DNA of 64,000 nt from Orbilia blumenaviensis (taxonomy: Eukaryota > Ascomycota > Orbiliomycetes > Orbiliales > Orbiliaceae), in contig JAVHNS010000005.1 of assembly GCA_036872755.1 (NCBI GenBank), forward strand, positions 1 to 64,000, written 5' to 3'. The notes beneath the pieces are model-generated. The model ran no database searches. It had not been told where the DNA came from and saw only the letters and a program-made list of their open reading frames with translations. Position 1 is the stretch's first letter, and each line of letters starts with the position of its first letter. The position numbers were made by a program, and so were the translations under genes. Below, one piece after another: positions 48,268 to 58,793 of this stretch.

Positions 48268-50215
48268 TTATGCAGACGCCTCGACTGATGATGCCTGAGT
48301 TGGTAGCTCAGGATACGAAACCGGGGATTCACGATCTGGTTCATCTCTTAGCTCCACGTCCTCAGAACCGTCTTTGGCCTTTTGCAGTGCGGCCTGGATT
48401 TCTTCGCGCAACTTCTTGATAACTTTAAACGCTTCGACCCGTGAGAGAATTTCTTCTGGTTTCGAGGGTTTGTTTATCTGGGGGGTTGTAGATGGTGTAT
48501 GATCTTCTAGGCTTGGGTCAATCATGGAGACATCAATACTAGATCTGGCACTATTCCGACCACTGTTCTCTTCGGATCCCATGGACCCTTCTCGTTGGGT
48601 TTGTTCCTCTGAATCAATATCCATCGCATCTTGCGGTGGCGGGGCTTTCTGAAGAACCCCGACGCTATATCGGCGCCTCTGGTCGGCATCAAACGACGCT
48701 GCGAGGGTGGAAGCTGTCACACTGGGCAGAGTGTCTCCCGTGGTCGTATGAGCAGGGAGGTTTGGATAGCTTACACCAGTAGATAGACTGGACATATGGG
48801 TAGAAGCCGGGGAGTGAGAGGTATATGATGTTGGAGGGGTTAGAACGGGAGTGGGACTGTTATGGTGAACCGAAGGAGTCGGGTGCCCAGAAGAAGTGTG
48901 TGGGCTTGGTGGGGGTAGGGACGGTGTCCTATTGTACGGAGGGACGCCGGTGGTGGTGTAATGGACACCAGGTTGTGATATTCCAGAAGCGGCGGCGGCG
49001 GCGGGGCTTTCGTAGAGGCTGCTTGAAAGCTGAGTAAGGAAGTTATCGGCTTCGAGAAGATCGGCCTTCTTGTGCATTGTGTGGACCATAGGCCCGGGAG
49101 TGGGTAGCTGATAATGGAAATGCGGTCCATGAGCAGCCGAGACAGTGGCAAGCGGAGCGGGGTGGTAATCGAGGTGATGAGCGGATGCAGCGGCGGATTC
49201 AATGGCTACACTGCTCGCCAAACTGTGAAGGCTGGCGAGACGGTGGGCGACTTCTGGCGTATAGCCGGGACCATACTTTTGGCGCTTCACATCATCCACG
49301 AACTGTGACATCTCGGCATCAAAGGCAGCCCTCTTACGGGGCAAACCCTGGAGGGGATCGTGGGCGTGACCACCGCTGGTGTAGAAACCGGCGTTGGCCG
49401 GGGTAGCGTAGGCTGTAGGCTGAGGATAGTAGCCATTCAGGCCATAGGCCGGTGCAACAGATGTCTGAACGTATTGCGGGGGAACTGCAGCATAGTGGGC
49501 TTGCTGGAGACCTCGGCCACCGGGGTTACGACGGGTCGGATCTGGTTCCGGGCTCCGGATCAAAACGGAGTCGTCGGCGTGGGTCTTGATGTGCTTCTTG
49601 AGATCCTGTGGTCTCTTGAACGACTTGCTGCAAATCTCACACTTATGAGGTTTGAGAGGGACATGGACCCGAATGTGAGAGGTGATATGATCCCTCTTGA
49701 CGGTGGTGGTCCGACAGGTGCCCCAGTGGCACTGCAGGCAAAGATTGTTGGTGGACTTGCGACCGACGTGGACGTCGCACAGGTGAGTCTGTAGGAAGAA
49801 GCAAAATGACACTTTGGTTAGATAGATAGGACTTTTATTATGTAATATCCGGAATGCATATATATTAGTGAAGGAAGGGAGGAAGGAAGGTTGTTCATAC
49901 GTAGAGTTCATCTGGGTTCTCGAAGATTTCTCGGCAGGAGCCCCACTGGCAGATGAGATTGCCGTGCTGGTTGTCGTTGGACGATGCGCCAGCGATGGCG
50001 GACTGGGCAACTACGGGAGCTGAACTGGAAGTGGATGGAGTCTGGGTGGCAGTTGAGGTCTGGGCGGCAGACGACGCGACCTGGTTCTGAGTACCAACGG
50101 ATGTCGCTGAGACGGCAGTGGCAGTTACGACAGGAGCAGCAGTGGCAGTGACTGGGGAGCTAGCCTCAGTTTGCACGGCTTGGGAGGAAGTGGAACGGGG
50201 TTCTGTATTATCCAT
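48268..50215 (-). CDS. pacC: PacC/Rim101, ambient-pH transcription factor
   Basis: The exons are 49901-50215 and 48268-49788 (611 residues). The 112-base intron (49789-49900, GTATGA to CCTACAG) splits the first zinc finger, joining PDELY to [12 protein letters not shown]. Three Cys2His2 fingers lie at about residues 88-180: CQWGSC, then [19 protein letters not shown], then [21 protein letters not shown]. The finger sequences are PacC-specific. A Lys/Arg region ([20 protein letters not shown], about 240-265) fits the nuclear-targeting and processing zone. Two YPxL motifs, YPNL (about 446) and YPEL (about 597), are the docking sites by which Aspergillus PacC binds PalA before signalling proteolysis. 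At alkaline pH PacC is cut twice and activates alkaline genes at GCCARG sites. The first ATG is at 50215. The N terminus is Thr/Ala/Ser-rich. Confidence 0.96.
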
Positions 50216-50602
50216 CTTGTCGGTAGGACGAGACAAGTTGTGGAGGAAGAAGAAGAAGGAGGAGAAGGGTTAAGACTGCTGGGAAGCATATTGTGTTAGT
50301 TAGCAGGTGGTGAAGCTGAAGATAGGACGACGTCATTTTGATCTTTTAAGGTGAAATAAATGGAAATAAAAAATAAAAAATAAATAAAAATAACAATAAA
50401 ATAAAATAATAAAAAAGGAAGTTCAAAAGGAGAATCATAGACAGGTGTGATATCAAGAGATGTAGGAATGTATAACATATAATGAAGTGTAGTGTAGTAT
50501 AGTGTGGTGTGGTGTAGCGGGGATAGATGATGGAGAATGAGAGATGAGATGCGGGGAGGAGGTTGGATGGAGAGAATACAGAGAGAGGGAGAGAGAGAGC
50601 CA

Positions 50603-50613
50603 GCCAAGCCAAG
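50603..50613 (+). promoter_or_regulatory. Two overlapping PacC-type sites (GCCAAGCCAAG)
   Basis: GCCAAG occurs at 50603-50608 and 50608-50613, sharing one G, about 390 bases upstream of the pacC ATG. It matches the GCCARG core known for Aspergillus PacC. Function is inferred. Confidence 0.5.
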
Positions 50614-51375
50614 ACTCTTGGTTTCCAAGACCCTCAGCAAGAAAATACCACAAGAAAGAGCATTCAAGACGACGATTATCAAAAAAGATAAATGAAGAGA
50701 CAGAAGACCGTGAAGAGGTCTTCTGTCGTCGTGAGAAACCCCCAAAAAACAGATTTGTGAGGCAAAGGTAGGAATCGGGGGATTGAGCGGGACTTTTTTC
50801 TTTTTCTTCGTTTTCTTTTCTGGCGATGGGGGGAGCGACACCAAAAAACACAGAGAGAGAGAGAGAGAGGAAGGGAGAAGGGAACACGAAGGAAAGACAG
50901 AGCAGAGAAACCAGATGCCATGCATTGGATATATCTATATAAAAAAAATATACACTCACCAGACTTTCGGTCCCAGCAGCAGCAGAGCAGGACAGACAGA
51001 TATACAGACAGACAGCTATGATATGATAATGATAAAACAACGAGAATAGCGCGCGAGAGAGAGAGGGAATGGATTTAAAAAAAAATTAGGAACTGGGAGA
51101 AGGGGAAAGGGAAAACCAACATGGGCAAAAGTGGAATTTCCCCGGTTTAAGTACTGTGGCAGGCTGCACACTCGTCCGCAAAGCCTCCCACCCCCCCTTC
51201 AAAAGACTATCCGGCTTTTTGGCTCCCAAACTGACGGCCCGACCGGCCAAAACTCCCCCCAAAAATCGGTCTGAGGGCGGGCGTCGACGTTGGCATGGTC
51301 GGAGTAGACTTATTATATCCCATCACCACTTTTTTGAGGCTCCAAGATGCTCTCGAAGACCTCGAAGACCTCGAG

Positions 51376-51465
51376 CTTGGCGGGCACAACACATTTCTTC
51401 TGCACGATGCCAAGTATATTCGCGCTTGGCGCCAATGTTTGCCGAGGACATCCAAGTGTCTTGGC
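51376..51465. promoter_or_regulatory. Cluster of four PacC-type sites
   Basis: GCCAAG or its complement CTTGGC is found at 51376-51381 (-), 51409-51414 (+), 51425-51430 (-) and 51460-51465 (-): four cores in 90 bases, about 1.2 kb upstream of the pacC ATG. Function is inferred from the known PacC core. Confidence 0.5.
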
Positions 51466-52596
51466 GTGGTCTGTTTCCATCCTTTGGTTCCAAGTTGTTG
51501 AAAGTTGACCTGACACAAACACACACACACACACAAAGCATACGTACATGTACATACATTATGTACTTTTAGGTTTAGTTTAGTTTAGTCAAGACTTGGT
51601 TACAGACGTTCATACATCTCTGATCTCATCGGGAAGGGGGAAAGAAGGGGGATCGAAAGGGGATCGAATTCGAAAGGGGGGATGCGTGTGTGCATGGGTG
51701 GGTTGAACTTCTTGCCTGGTTGGGCATCATTTGGTAACTCTGCCCAGTACCTAATACATACATACATACATACATACACCCCTCCCTGCAACATCTACTA
51801 AGTACCTACCTGCCTCTTACCTACCTCTTACTCTTAGTATGTAAGATCTAAGAGGTAAGAAGCCTTGGAGGTAGGTAGGTACCTAGGTAGGGAATACTCA
51901 AAAGTAGTACGTAGCTTAAGCACTCAACGGTAGACTAGATACCTAGGTAGATACCTAGGTCTGTACGAATCGAAAGGAAACCAAGGTCATATGACCCACC
52001 GGATGCATTGCATTGCATTGCCGACCCGATATATCCTATTTATATCGTGTTTAAAAGTGTGCATTCGAGTATATACTTACATAGGTATCTACCATAGTGG
52101 CTTGGGTGAAGGTAAGTGCTACTTGGGTAGTAAAAGGTAAGTAAGTGTATACAGACATTCATAGAAATCACGTATCCTTGCCTTTTATATATGAGTGTTT
52201 AGTAGGAGGCATCTACCTAGGTATCTTCTATTGGTATCCATCTATTATCTATATCTAGGTACTTACCTAAGTGGCTTGAAATAAGGACTTGGGTACACCC
52301 AGTTAGCTAGCTCTACTTTACTCTACAGGTATACAAGCTTCTGCCGAATCAATTGCATATGAATGGAGAGCAAGAATTTGAAGAAACAAAAAGGAAGAGA
52401 AAAAAGAAAGAAAGAAAGGGAAGGGGATCCAGTCCAACCAACCAATCAAGCAGCCAACCGAACAAAGCAGCATATCAGCTCAGCGACTCTAGACCCAAAT
52501 TACGGGCGGACTTGCTTGCTTGCATTGCCTTACTAAGCACTCAAATAGATGCCCAAGTACTAAAATACTCAAGCAACTAGGTGAGTAAGTATGTAC

Positions 52597-54482
52597 CTAG
52601 CCGAACATGCTCCCCAGCCCTCGGATCTCGCTGGAGAAATCCAACACCAGCACCTGTGAGTCCTGACTCGTGCTCACAATCCTCCTGTCGTCCGCCCGGG
52701 CGGCTAGTATCCAACTCCCGTGCCACCGTGGGAAATTCAGTAACGACTCGCCACCCTCCAGATCCCACACACGGACGCTCTATATTCGTACATCAACTCA
52801 AGTTAGAACGATACCACCTAAGTATATATGTATGTAAATCAGATAGGGTGGGAGGGGAGGCTCATACCTGGTCGTAACTGCCACTGATGATCCTCCCATT
52901 CTGGCTATCGAGGTATAAACTGCGCACCAGCGACTTATGCGCATCTCGGATCTCATATCGTAGGCTACCACTGTCAACATCCCACACCCGGATGGATTGA
53001 TCGTTCCCCCCGGAGACAATTGTCTTGCAGTCCTCGGACAGTTGTATACACGCCAAACCTCGCGTGTGCCCACTGAACGTTCTCACACAATACCCGCTCT
53101 CGATATCCCATAACTTAATACGGGCGTCACCCGAAGCGCTTGCGACAAGGTTGCCTCGTAGTTGGACTGCGTTCACCGGCCCTTCGTGTCCGCGCAGTCG
53201 GCTCAATAAAAGTCCCGTCGACCGCTCCCAAACACACACCGATGTATCCTTGGAACACGAAACGATATGCAAATCATCGAAACAAACATCGAGGACGCCC
53301 ATTCTATGCCCAGGTAAGGTTAGAAACGGCTCGAAATCCGGGAGTGAGTAGACGATGCACGTGTGATCACTCGACCCTGTCACAAGAATACGGTCGTCGA
53401 ATTGCAAGCATAGAATCGACCCTTTGTGGTACCCGATCGTATTCGAACCAGGGTTGGGATCGTGGGCCGATCCGATAATTTTGGTGCACTCCCCGGTAGC
53501 GATATCCCACACTCGGATGGTACGATCCCGCGATCCAGTAATTATCTTCTCCCTAAGCAGGATATTGCGTCAACCTAACGGTTTCTTTGGCCGGAACACT
53601 GCGAGGTGGAAAAACCTACTGGTCAAATTGAACACAGTACACCGAATCCGTATGACCTTTTAGGTAGGTCGGGTTAACCTGCCCCTTGAGCCACCTTTTA
53701 TTCAGAGTCGTCTTGACTTCAAACATCGACTTCCAGTCTCTCCAGTACGACCGGCCTTTCCATGTGCCGTGCTCCGCCTCGAAAGCATGCCTCCACACGT
53801 GGGAGGAAAGTGCTGCTGAACGCCAGGAATGCGATACCAATTCGCAGGATAGAAGGGAGTTGTGATCCAAGTAGGATAAGATCTGTGAGACGATTTCGAC
53901 AGGGAACACCGTCATGATGTCTAGCAAGTTAATACCACGTTTCCATTTCCGTTTTAAGGCAGTGATGTTATCTCTGTTCTTACCAATCCCAGTACAACTA
54001 TCTCGCCTATTCCCACCGGCACTGTTGAGCATCGTCCCGAACCCACTCGGTATTAGATGACCGAGAACCTTTCGATGACTCCCAACGGACGACCTATGCG
54101 ACCTTTCCTTCCCCTGGCCGCTACTGTACCCTTGAGCAACCGTGTTCATGAACCCGCCGCGTGGTGTCACAGATCTAGCTTGACGGTCTCTATTCACATT
54201 TCGAAGCTTTAATAACCATGACTGGATACCCGATGTCGACCCAGGGTCATCGCTGCCGTCTTGCACCACTCGCGGTCCACGGGATTGGTTTCGAACATCG
54301 TTAGTTCTGGAAGAGTGAGCGAGATCCTCGCTTACAGATGTGGTGGCAGCGATGTTTTCGGTGAAGTTCAAGGGAGTATCGTTCCGTTTGGGGGGCGGGT
54401 CCCTCAGAATACGTGTTATGGTAGATCTTGCGCGAGTTGAAATTCGGTTGCGCAATCTGGGTGCGCCACTAGCGTCGCTCAT
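52597..54482 (-). CDS. F-box and WD40-repeat protein (SCF substrate receptor)
   Basis: The exons are 53620-54482, 52868-53552 and 52597-52779 (576 residues). Introns are 67 bases (53553-53619, GTAGGT to CTTAG) and 88 bases (52780-52867, GTATGA to ATATAG). The N-terminal 190 residues are basic and low in complexity. An F-box follows (about 195-240, VFPVEIVSQILSYLDHNSLL and CELVSHSWRSAA). Then come seven WD40 repeats (about 275-570), each with the expected GH and WD signatures, for example LKGHTDSVYCVQFDQ, ITGSRDRTIRVWDIATGEC, VASASGDARIKLWDIESG and IVSGGNDQSIRVWDVDSG. The end is VLVLDFSSEIRGLGSMFG. The F-box would bind Skp1, and the propeller would select phosphorylated targets for ubiquitination. 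The domain order is like Cdc4/Met30, but the sequence is not close enough to name either; the target is unknown. The start is the only ATG before the frame runs into non-ATG codons. Confidence 0.92.
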
Positions 54483-54702
54483 GGTTGCTGATATAGGCAC
54501 TTAGGATATAATCGAAATGGACCCAAAGGTAGGCTACAAAGATACCCAAAGTCTACAGATTAATGATACCGAGACTAGATATCCTATGGTATTCTGCTTG
54601 TATATATTAGTAAACTATATTTCGGAGCGCTGAGGGCCAGGTTCTGGAGACGAGGGGCATTCGTACAAAAGACTGGACCGGGATGGTGTATATGTATGTA
54701 TG

Positions 54703-54733
<31 letters not shown>

Positions 54734-56441
54734 TAGCACCAGATATAGATATAGATATAGATATAGATATAGATATATTAAAAGTGATATGGTTAATATT
54801 GCATGAGAAGTGTGTCAGTCGGTGGAGAGGTCTTGAGATCAAAAGCCAGGGAGAAGGTCCGGTCAGCGGACAGGTGACATGTTGGCGGGAATCGAGTCTT
54901 GTAACCCGACTTAAGTTTGAAGTCAGTTTGCTTGGGACTTCCTATTCATCACCGGGTCACAATCACCCGAACGAAAGAAAAGGTAAAAATTGGAACGAGA
55001 GTCTTTATTTTGGAAGGATGAGAGTCGGTTACGGCGATGGAGATGTGGATAAGGATGAGGATGAGGTGGGAAAATGGAGTCTCTACCATTTAATTAAGTT
55101 CGCTGTACAGCGGAGGAAGACAGGGCCCTCGAGGCTTTTAGGTTCGGCTCCTTTGCGGCTGGGTGCCTGCTTGAACCTGCCTTGGCGGAGATCCAGACCG
55201 GAGAGACCCTGCATTCCCTTGGTTGAGACATCGGCTGGGCCTGGCCTGGCCGCCGCCCGTGGAGGGGAAGCCAGCCGGGGGGAAGGAGGGGTGGCCAATA
55301 GGTCTTGCTGAGAGGTATGTAATCTTGGCCTCGAGGGAACCCAGCATGATGATGATAACCAGCGATATATCGAAGGTAATGCTACCATGAACACGACCGT
55401 GACCATGGCCATGGCCATGCAGAAAAGATTGGCTTCTCTATCCGAACGCACACACACTCACACACGCACACACACACACACATGTCATGTCGGTCCTCAA
55501 GTAAGCATAGACCCAGTCTGAAGGATTGTTTAGTGATGGCTGACTTACCACACAATTCACAAGCATTTTATTCTATGGAATATAGCATGGTTGGTTGGTA
55601 GGTAACTAGAGACATGTAATGTAATTAAGCTTAAGTACCTAGGTACCTACCCAGGAGGAGGTACCTAGGTATGCACTTGGATGGTTGGAATCCAAAGGGG
55701 GGGGGGAGGGACTTATTAGGTGGCAGGAACCCCACAGGGCTACTGCGGGCGGCTGTGAGGCTCGTGGCGATAGATGGATAGTGCATGTTGCCATGGTGCG
55801 AAAGAGCTTAAGAGTGCTGTGGGAATGCAAAATGCCCGCCCGCCAGAGGATCAATGGTTGGCTTGGTTCCAGGCTGGCCAGGCTGGTTGGGCTGGTTGGC
55901 TGGCTAGGCTGGCTGGTCAACATCATCACAACGCAACCACAACCACAACCACAACCACAACCTCCTCCTCTCCCTCCTGCTCCTCCCTCCCTTTCCCCCC
56001 CTCATCACCATCCGCCATCCCTCAGCCATCCCTCCCTTGCTTATCCCACCATATCGGTCCCCCATCACCAACTAGTTTAGCTCCCTCTGAGCGCCTACAC
56101 ACGCGTTATCAGCCTAGTGGACCCCGCCCCTCAAAATATAGGAACTTGGCTCCAACAACAGTGCTCTCCTACTCCCTGTTCAAGTCGTGCTCCCAGCTGG
56201 AACTCGGGCCGACTCGAGGAATACCCTCTCCCGACCTAATCTGACCAGCTTCAACCAATATCTTCCCTTTTTTTTTTTTCACCCGGGCTTTCATCCGTCC
56301 AATACAACAATATAGCCAGCAACAGCTCCTTACGGCAGGTACTCGTCACCTGCGTAGCGAGCGATTGGAACAGTAGCCAAAGTGTCGGACCGTATCCCAG
56401 AACAGCAATACCCTGCCCACCCGCCGACGAGGCCCCCCGCA
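54483..56441. promoter_or_regulatory. Divergent promoter region, F-box gene / MKK2
   Basis: This is about 2 kb between two divergent starts. It contains ATGT/AT/ATAG repeats (54692-54778), a GC-rich patch (about 55130-55310), a CA repeat (about 55449-55482), TACCTAGGTACCTACC motifs (55635-55672), and CAACCA repeats (about 55934-55962). A 111-codon minus-strand frame with ATG (55083-55418) is the best candidate for a small gene, but I cannot support it as coding. Confidence 0.5.
54692..54778 (+). repeat. Compound ATGT / AT / ATAG microsatellite
   Basis: Tandem ATGT units pass into an AT dinucleotide run and then into ATAGAT units. It lies about 200 bases upstream of the F-box gene start. Confidence 0.75.
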
Positions 56442-58130
56442 ATGTCGGCAACATCGGCTCCCCTTCTGCGGCCGCCGGTTACCGCTCCGACACTCGCAAG
56501 CCGTCCAAACTCTGGAGCACGATCTCCAATGCTCTCGCTGTCAATCCCACAGTCAACTGCCTCTCCATCGGCCTCTCCCGTCCCCCAGGTTCTACCAACT
56601 CCTCCTAGAGGCCCTCCAAAATTAAGGTTGACCACAACACCCAAACCGGAGATGCCCAAGCTACAAATTGCAACCCCGGAAGGGACATCAAGCGCTCCTT
56701 CTTCGCAGGCCTCGAGTCGCAGGCCTCGTCTTCCACCACTGAAACCTGTTCCGGGCAGTTCATCCGACCTAAGTGGAAGCCGTAGCGGCTCCTCTTCGTT
56801 AACCGCTAACAGTTACATCACCCACGAAAGGTCACCTGGGGGCAGCCTCTACGGGTTTACAAATGGTTCCCCAGACGGTGCTTCAGCGAACACCTCGCAT
56901 TCCAAGGAGGAAGAAGACGCAAAGAGAGCAACAATGGATGTAGAAGAATTGGACGACGAGGGCTGGAGATTCGCCAGCCGGGATGGGAGGATCCAAGAAC
57001 TAAGTAGTCTAGGTGAAGGCGCTGGTGGTGCCGTCACGAAATGCAAACTCAAAGGTGGGAAGACGCTTTTTGCACTTAAGGTACGTTTGGTTGTGGTCCT
57101 ATGGCTTTGTCCAAGATATGCCGTAGTCTGATCTCAATACTAGATAATAACAACGGATCCAAACCCTGCGATAAAACGTCAAATATTGCGAGAACTTGAG
57201 TTCAATCGGGGTTGCAATTCGCAATATATTTGCCAGTATTATGGTGCGTTCTTCGACGAAACATCCGCTACCATATCTATCGCCATGGAATACTGCGAGG
57301 GTGGGTCTTTGGATGCGATTTACCGAGAAATCAAGCGCCTAGGGGGCAGGACCGGAGAAAAGGTTCTAGGGAAAATTGCCGAGGGTGTTCTCGAAGGCTT
57401 AACATATCTGCATTCCAAAAAAATCATTCATAGAGGTACCGCATCGAGGACCCCAGAAACAGCCGGACATACAAGTTCTGACCACCCTATCGCGCCACAG
57501 ATATCAAACCTTCAAACATCCTTGTGTCGAGGAACGGCCTCGTAAAACTGTGTGATTTCGGGGTTTCCGGTGAGCTCCTGGGTTCTAAAGGCGATGCGGA
57601 CACATTCATTGGGACATCTTATTACATGGCGGTATGGCCCTCTATACGGTTCGGTTTGGATGATTCTCGCTTATGATTTTGTTTAGCCGGAACGTATCCA
57701 GGGGATGTCCTACACTATCACTTCTGACGTATGGTCTCTTGGTGTCACACTCCTTGAGGTCGCACAGCACAGATTTCCATTCCCAGCCGATGGGAGCGGA
57801 GATCGACAGCCCCAAGCTGGTCTGATAGACCTTCTCACCTACATCGTGCGCCAGCCAATACCGGTTCTCAAAGATGAACCAGACAAAGGTGTCAAGTGGA
57901 GCGATGCCTTTAAATATTTTATCCAATGCTGGTATGTACATCTTATCCTGTTTTCAACAGACCAATAATGATTGTTTTCTAATCGCACCAATATCAATAG
58001 TCTTGAGAAGGATACAGCCAGGAGAGCCAGTCCATGGAGGATGCTGGAACACCCCTGGATTGTTGATATGCAGAAGAAGAAGGTGAACATGCACAAGTTT
58101 TTGGCCCAGGTCTGGGACTGGAAGGATTAG
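56442..58130 (+). CDS. MKK2: MAP kinase kinase, Mkk1/Mkk2 type (cell-wall integrity)
   Basis: There are five exons: 56442-57080, 57144-57435, 57501-57631, 57687-57931 and 58001-58130 (478 residues). The first ATG of the frame is at 56442. A Pro/Ser/Thr-rich regulatory N terminus (1-165) precedes the kinase domain (about 185-470): glycine loop [14 protein letters not shown], catalytic lysine in FALKIITTD, catalytic loop [16 protein letters not shown] in [12 protein letters not shown], activation loop [20 protein letters not shown] with the Ser/Thr pair that upstream kinases phosphorylate, and [14 protein letters not shown] near the end. The activation-loop context matches ascomycete Mkk2, which relays Bck1 signals to Slt2/MpkA for cell-wall repair. 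Introns of 55-69 bases cut the conserved kinase motifs precisely (HR/DIKP, YYMA/PERI), which confirms the splice choices. It is less likely to be a Ste7 or Pbs2 relative. Confidence 0.94.
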
Positions 58131-58793
58131 TATATTGTATTGTTTTATGTATAAACAACCTTCAAAGGTAAGATGCCTTGGTTATTCATTTGTATTTGGA
58201 GTGTGTACACGGGGAGAGCCTTTGATTATTGGAAGCCGGTTTTTTGAGGAATTTGTTCTAGCATCTGCATTTACTCATGAACGTGCAGCGGATAGCGCTT
58301 GTTGGTTACAGAGCCTCGATTGATTTGGCCCTCCTATCCCCGAGCAAGCTTGCTTGTGGGTAGGGTCGGTTTATATACACTAGATTAGGGGGTTCAATAT
58401 TCAATCAGGCTCCTAAACTATATTGCTTTCCCCCTTTGGTCGTGAAAAACTCCACGGGAAAAGCTTATCGGGCGATAGCAGTTCGAGAACGTAGTGGCCT
58501 TTGGATCCGTAGACCACCGATACCTCGTACCCAAGAGATTACCCTATGCTAAATCGCCCTATACTCCTTTTGTGATGTAATACGTTGACGGAATAGCCAT
58601 CGCCAACTCTCGTAATACTCGGTGTCCCACTAAAACAACCAGGGACGGGTCGGTATCAGATAAACACTGAAGTGATACTCTATTAATACATTTTTGAATA
58701 TGTACCTCTATATATATACCTGGAATACATACCGCAGTGTTCTAAGTACAAGGTGCTCCAGGCAGCTAACCGCTTTGAATTCGGCAACCCGAC
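58131..58793. other. Convergent intergenic region, MKK2 / Zn2Cys6 regulator
   Basis: This is 663 bases between two stop codons. Apart from a strong inverted repeat at 58333-58364, I recognise no gene. A stretch GCAGTTCGAGAACG (about 58478) superficially resembles a T-loop, but no tRNA can be folded around it. Confidence 0.5.
58333..58364. other. Near-perfect 16-bp inverted repeat (hairpin)
   Basis: The arms CCTATCCCCGAGCAAG and CTTGCTTGTGGGTAGG are complementary at 13 of 16 positions, and two of the three others would be G-U pairs in RNA. The centre is the palindrome GCAAGCTTGC. It lies 203 bases after the MKK2 stop, so it may fold in that transcript's 3' untranslated region. Confidence 0.65.

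Larger units (their letters stand above)
50216..52596. promoter_or_regulatory. pacC upstream region
   Basis: This is 2.4 kb between the pacC start and the F-box gene stop. It has an A/T-rich purine-pyrimidine stretch (50345-50420), GA-rich repeats (about 50576-50600, 50853-50870), CA repeats (51519-51534), TACA units (about 51752-51778), and many CCTAGGTA-type motifs at 51866-52270. Six GCCAAG hexamers lie at 50603-51465. No gene is recognised; the many frames are low-complexity. Confidence 0.6.

Noticed and set aside
50296..50925. 209-codon minus-strand frame upstream of pacC
   Set aside because: Low-complexity Leu/Ser/Phe from GA- and A-rich repeats in the promoter or leader; it also lacks relation to pacC exon 1.
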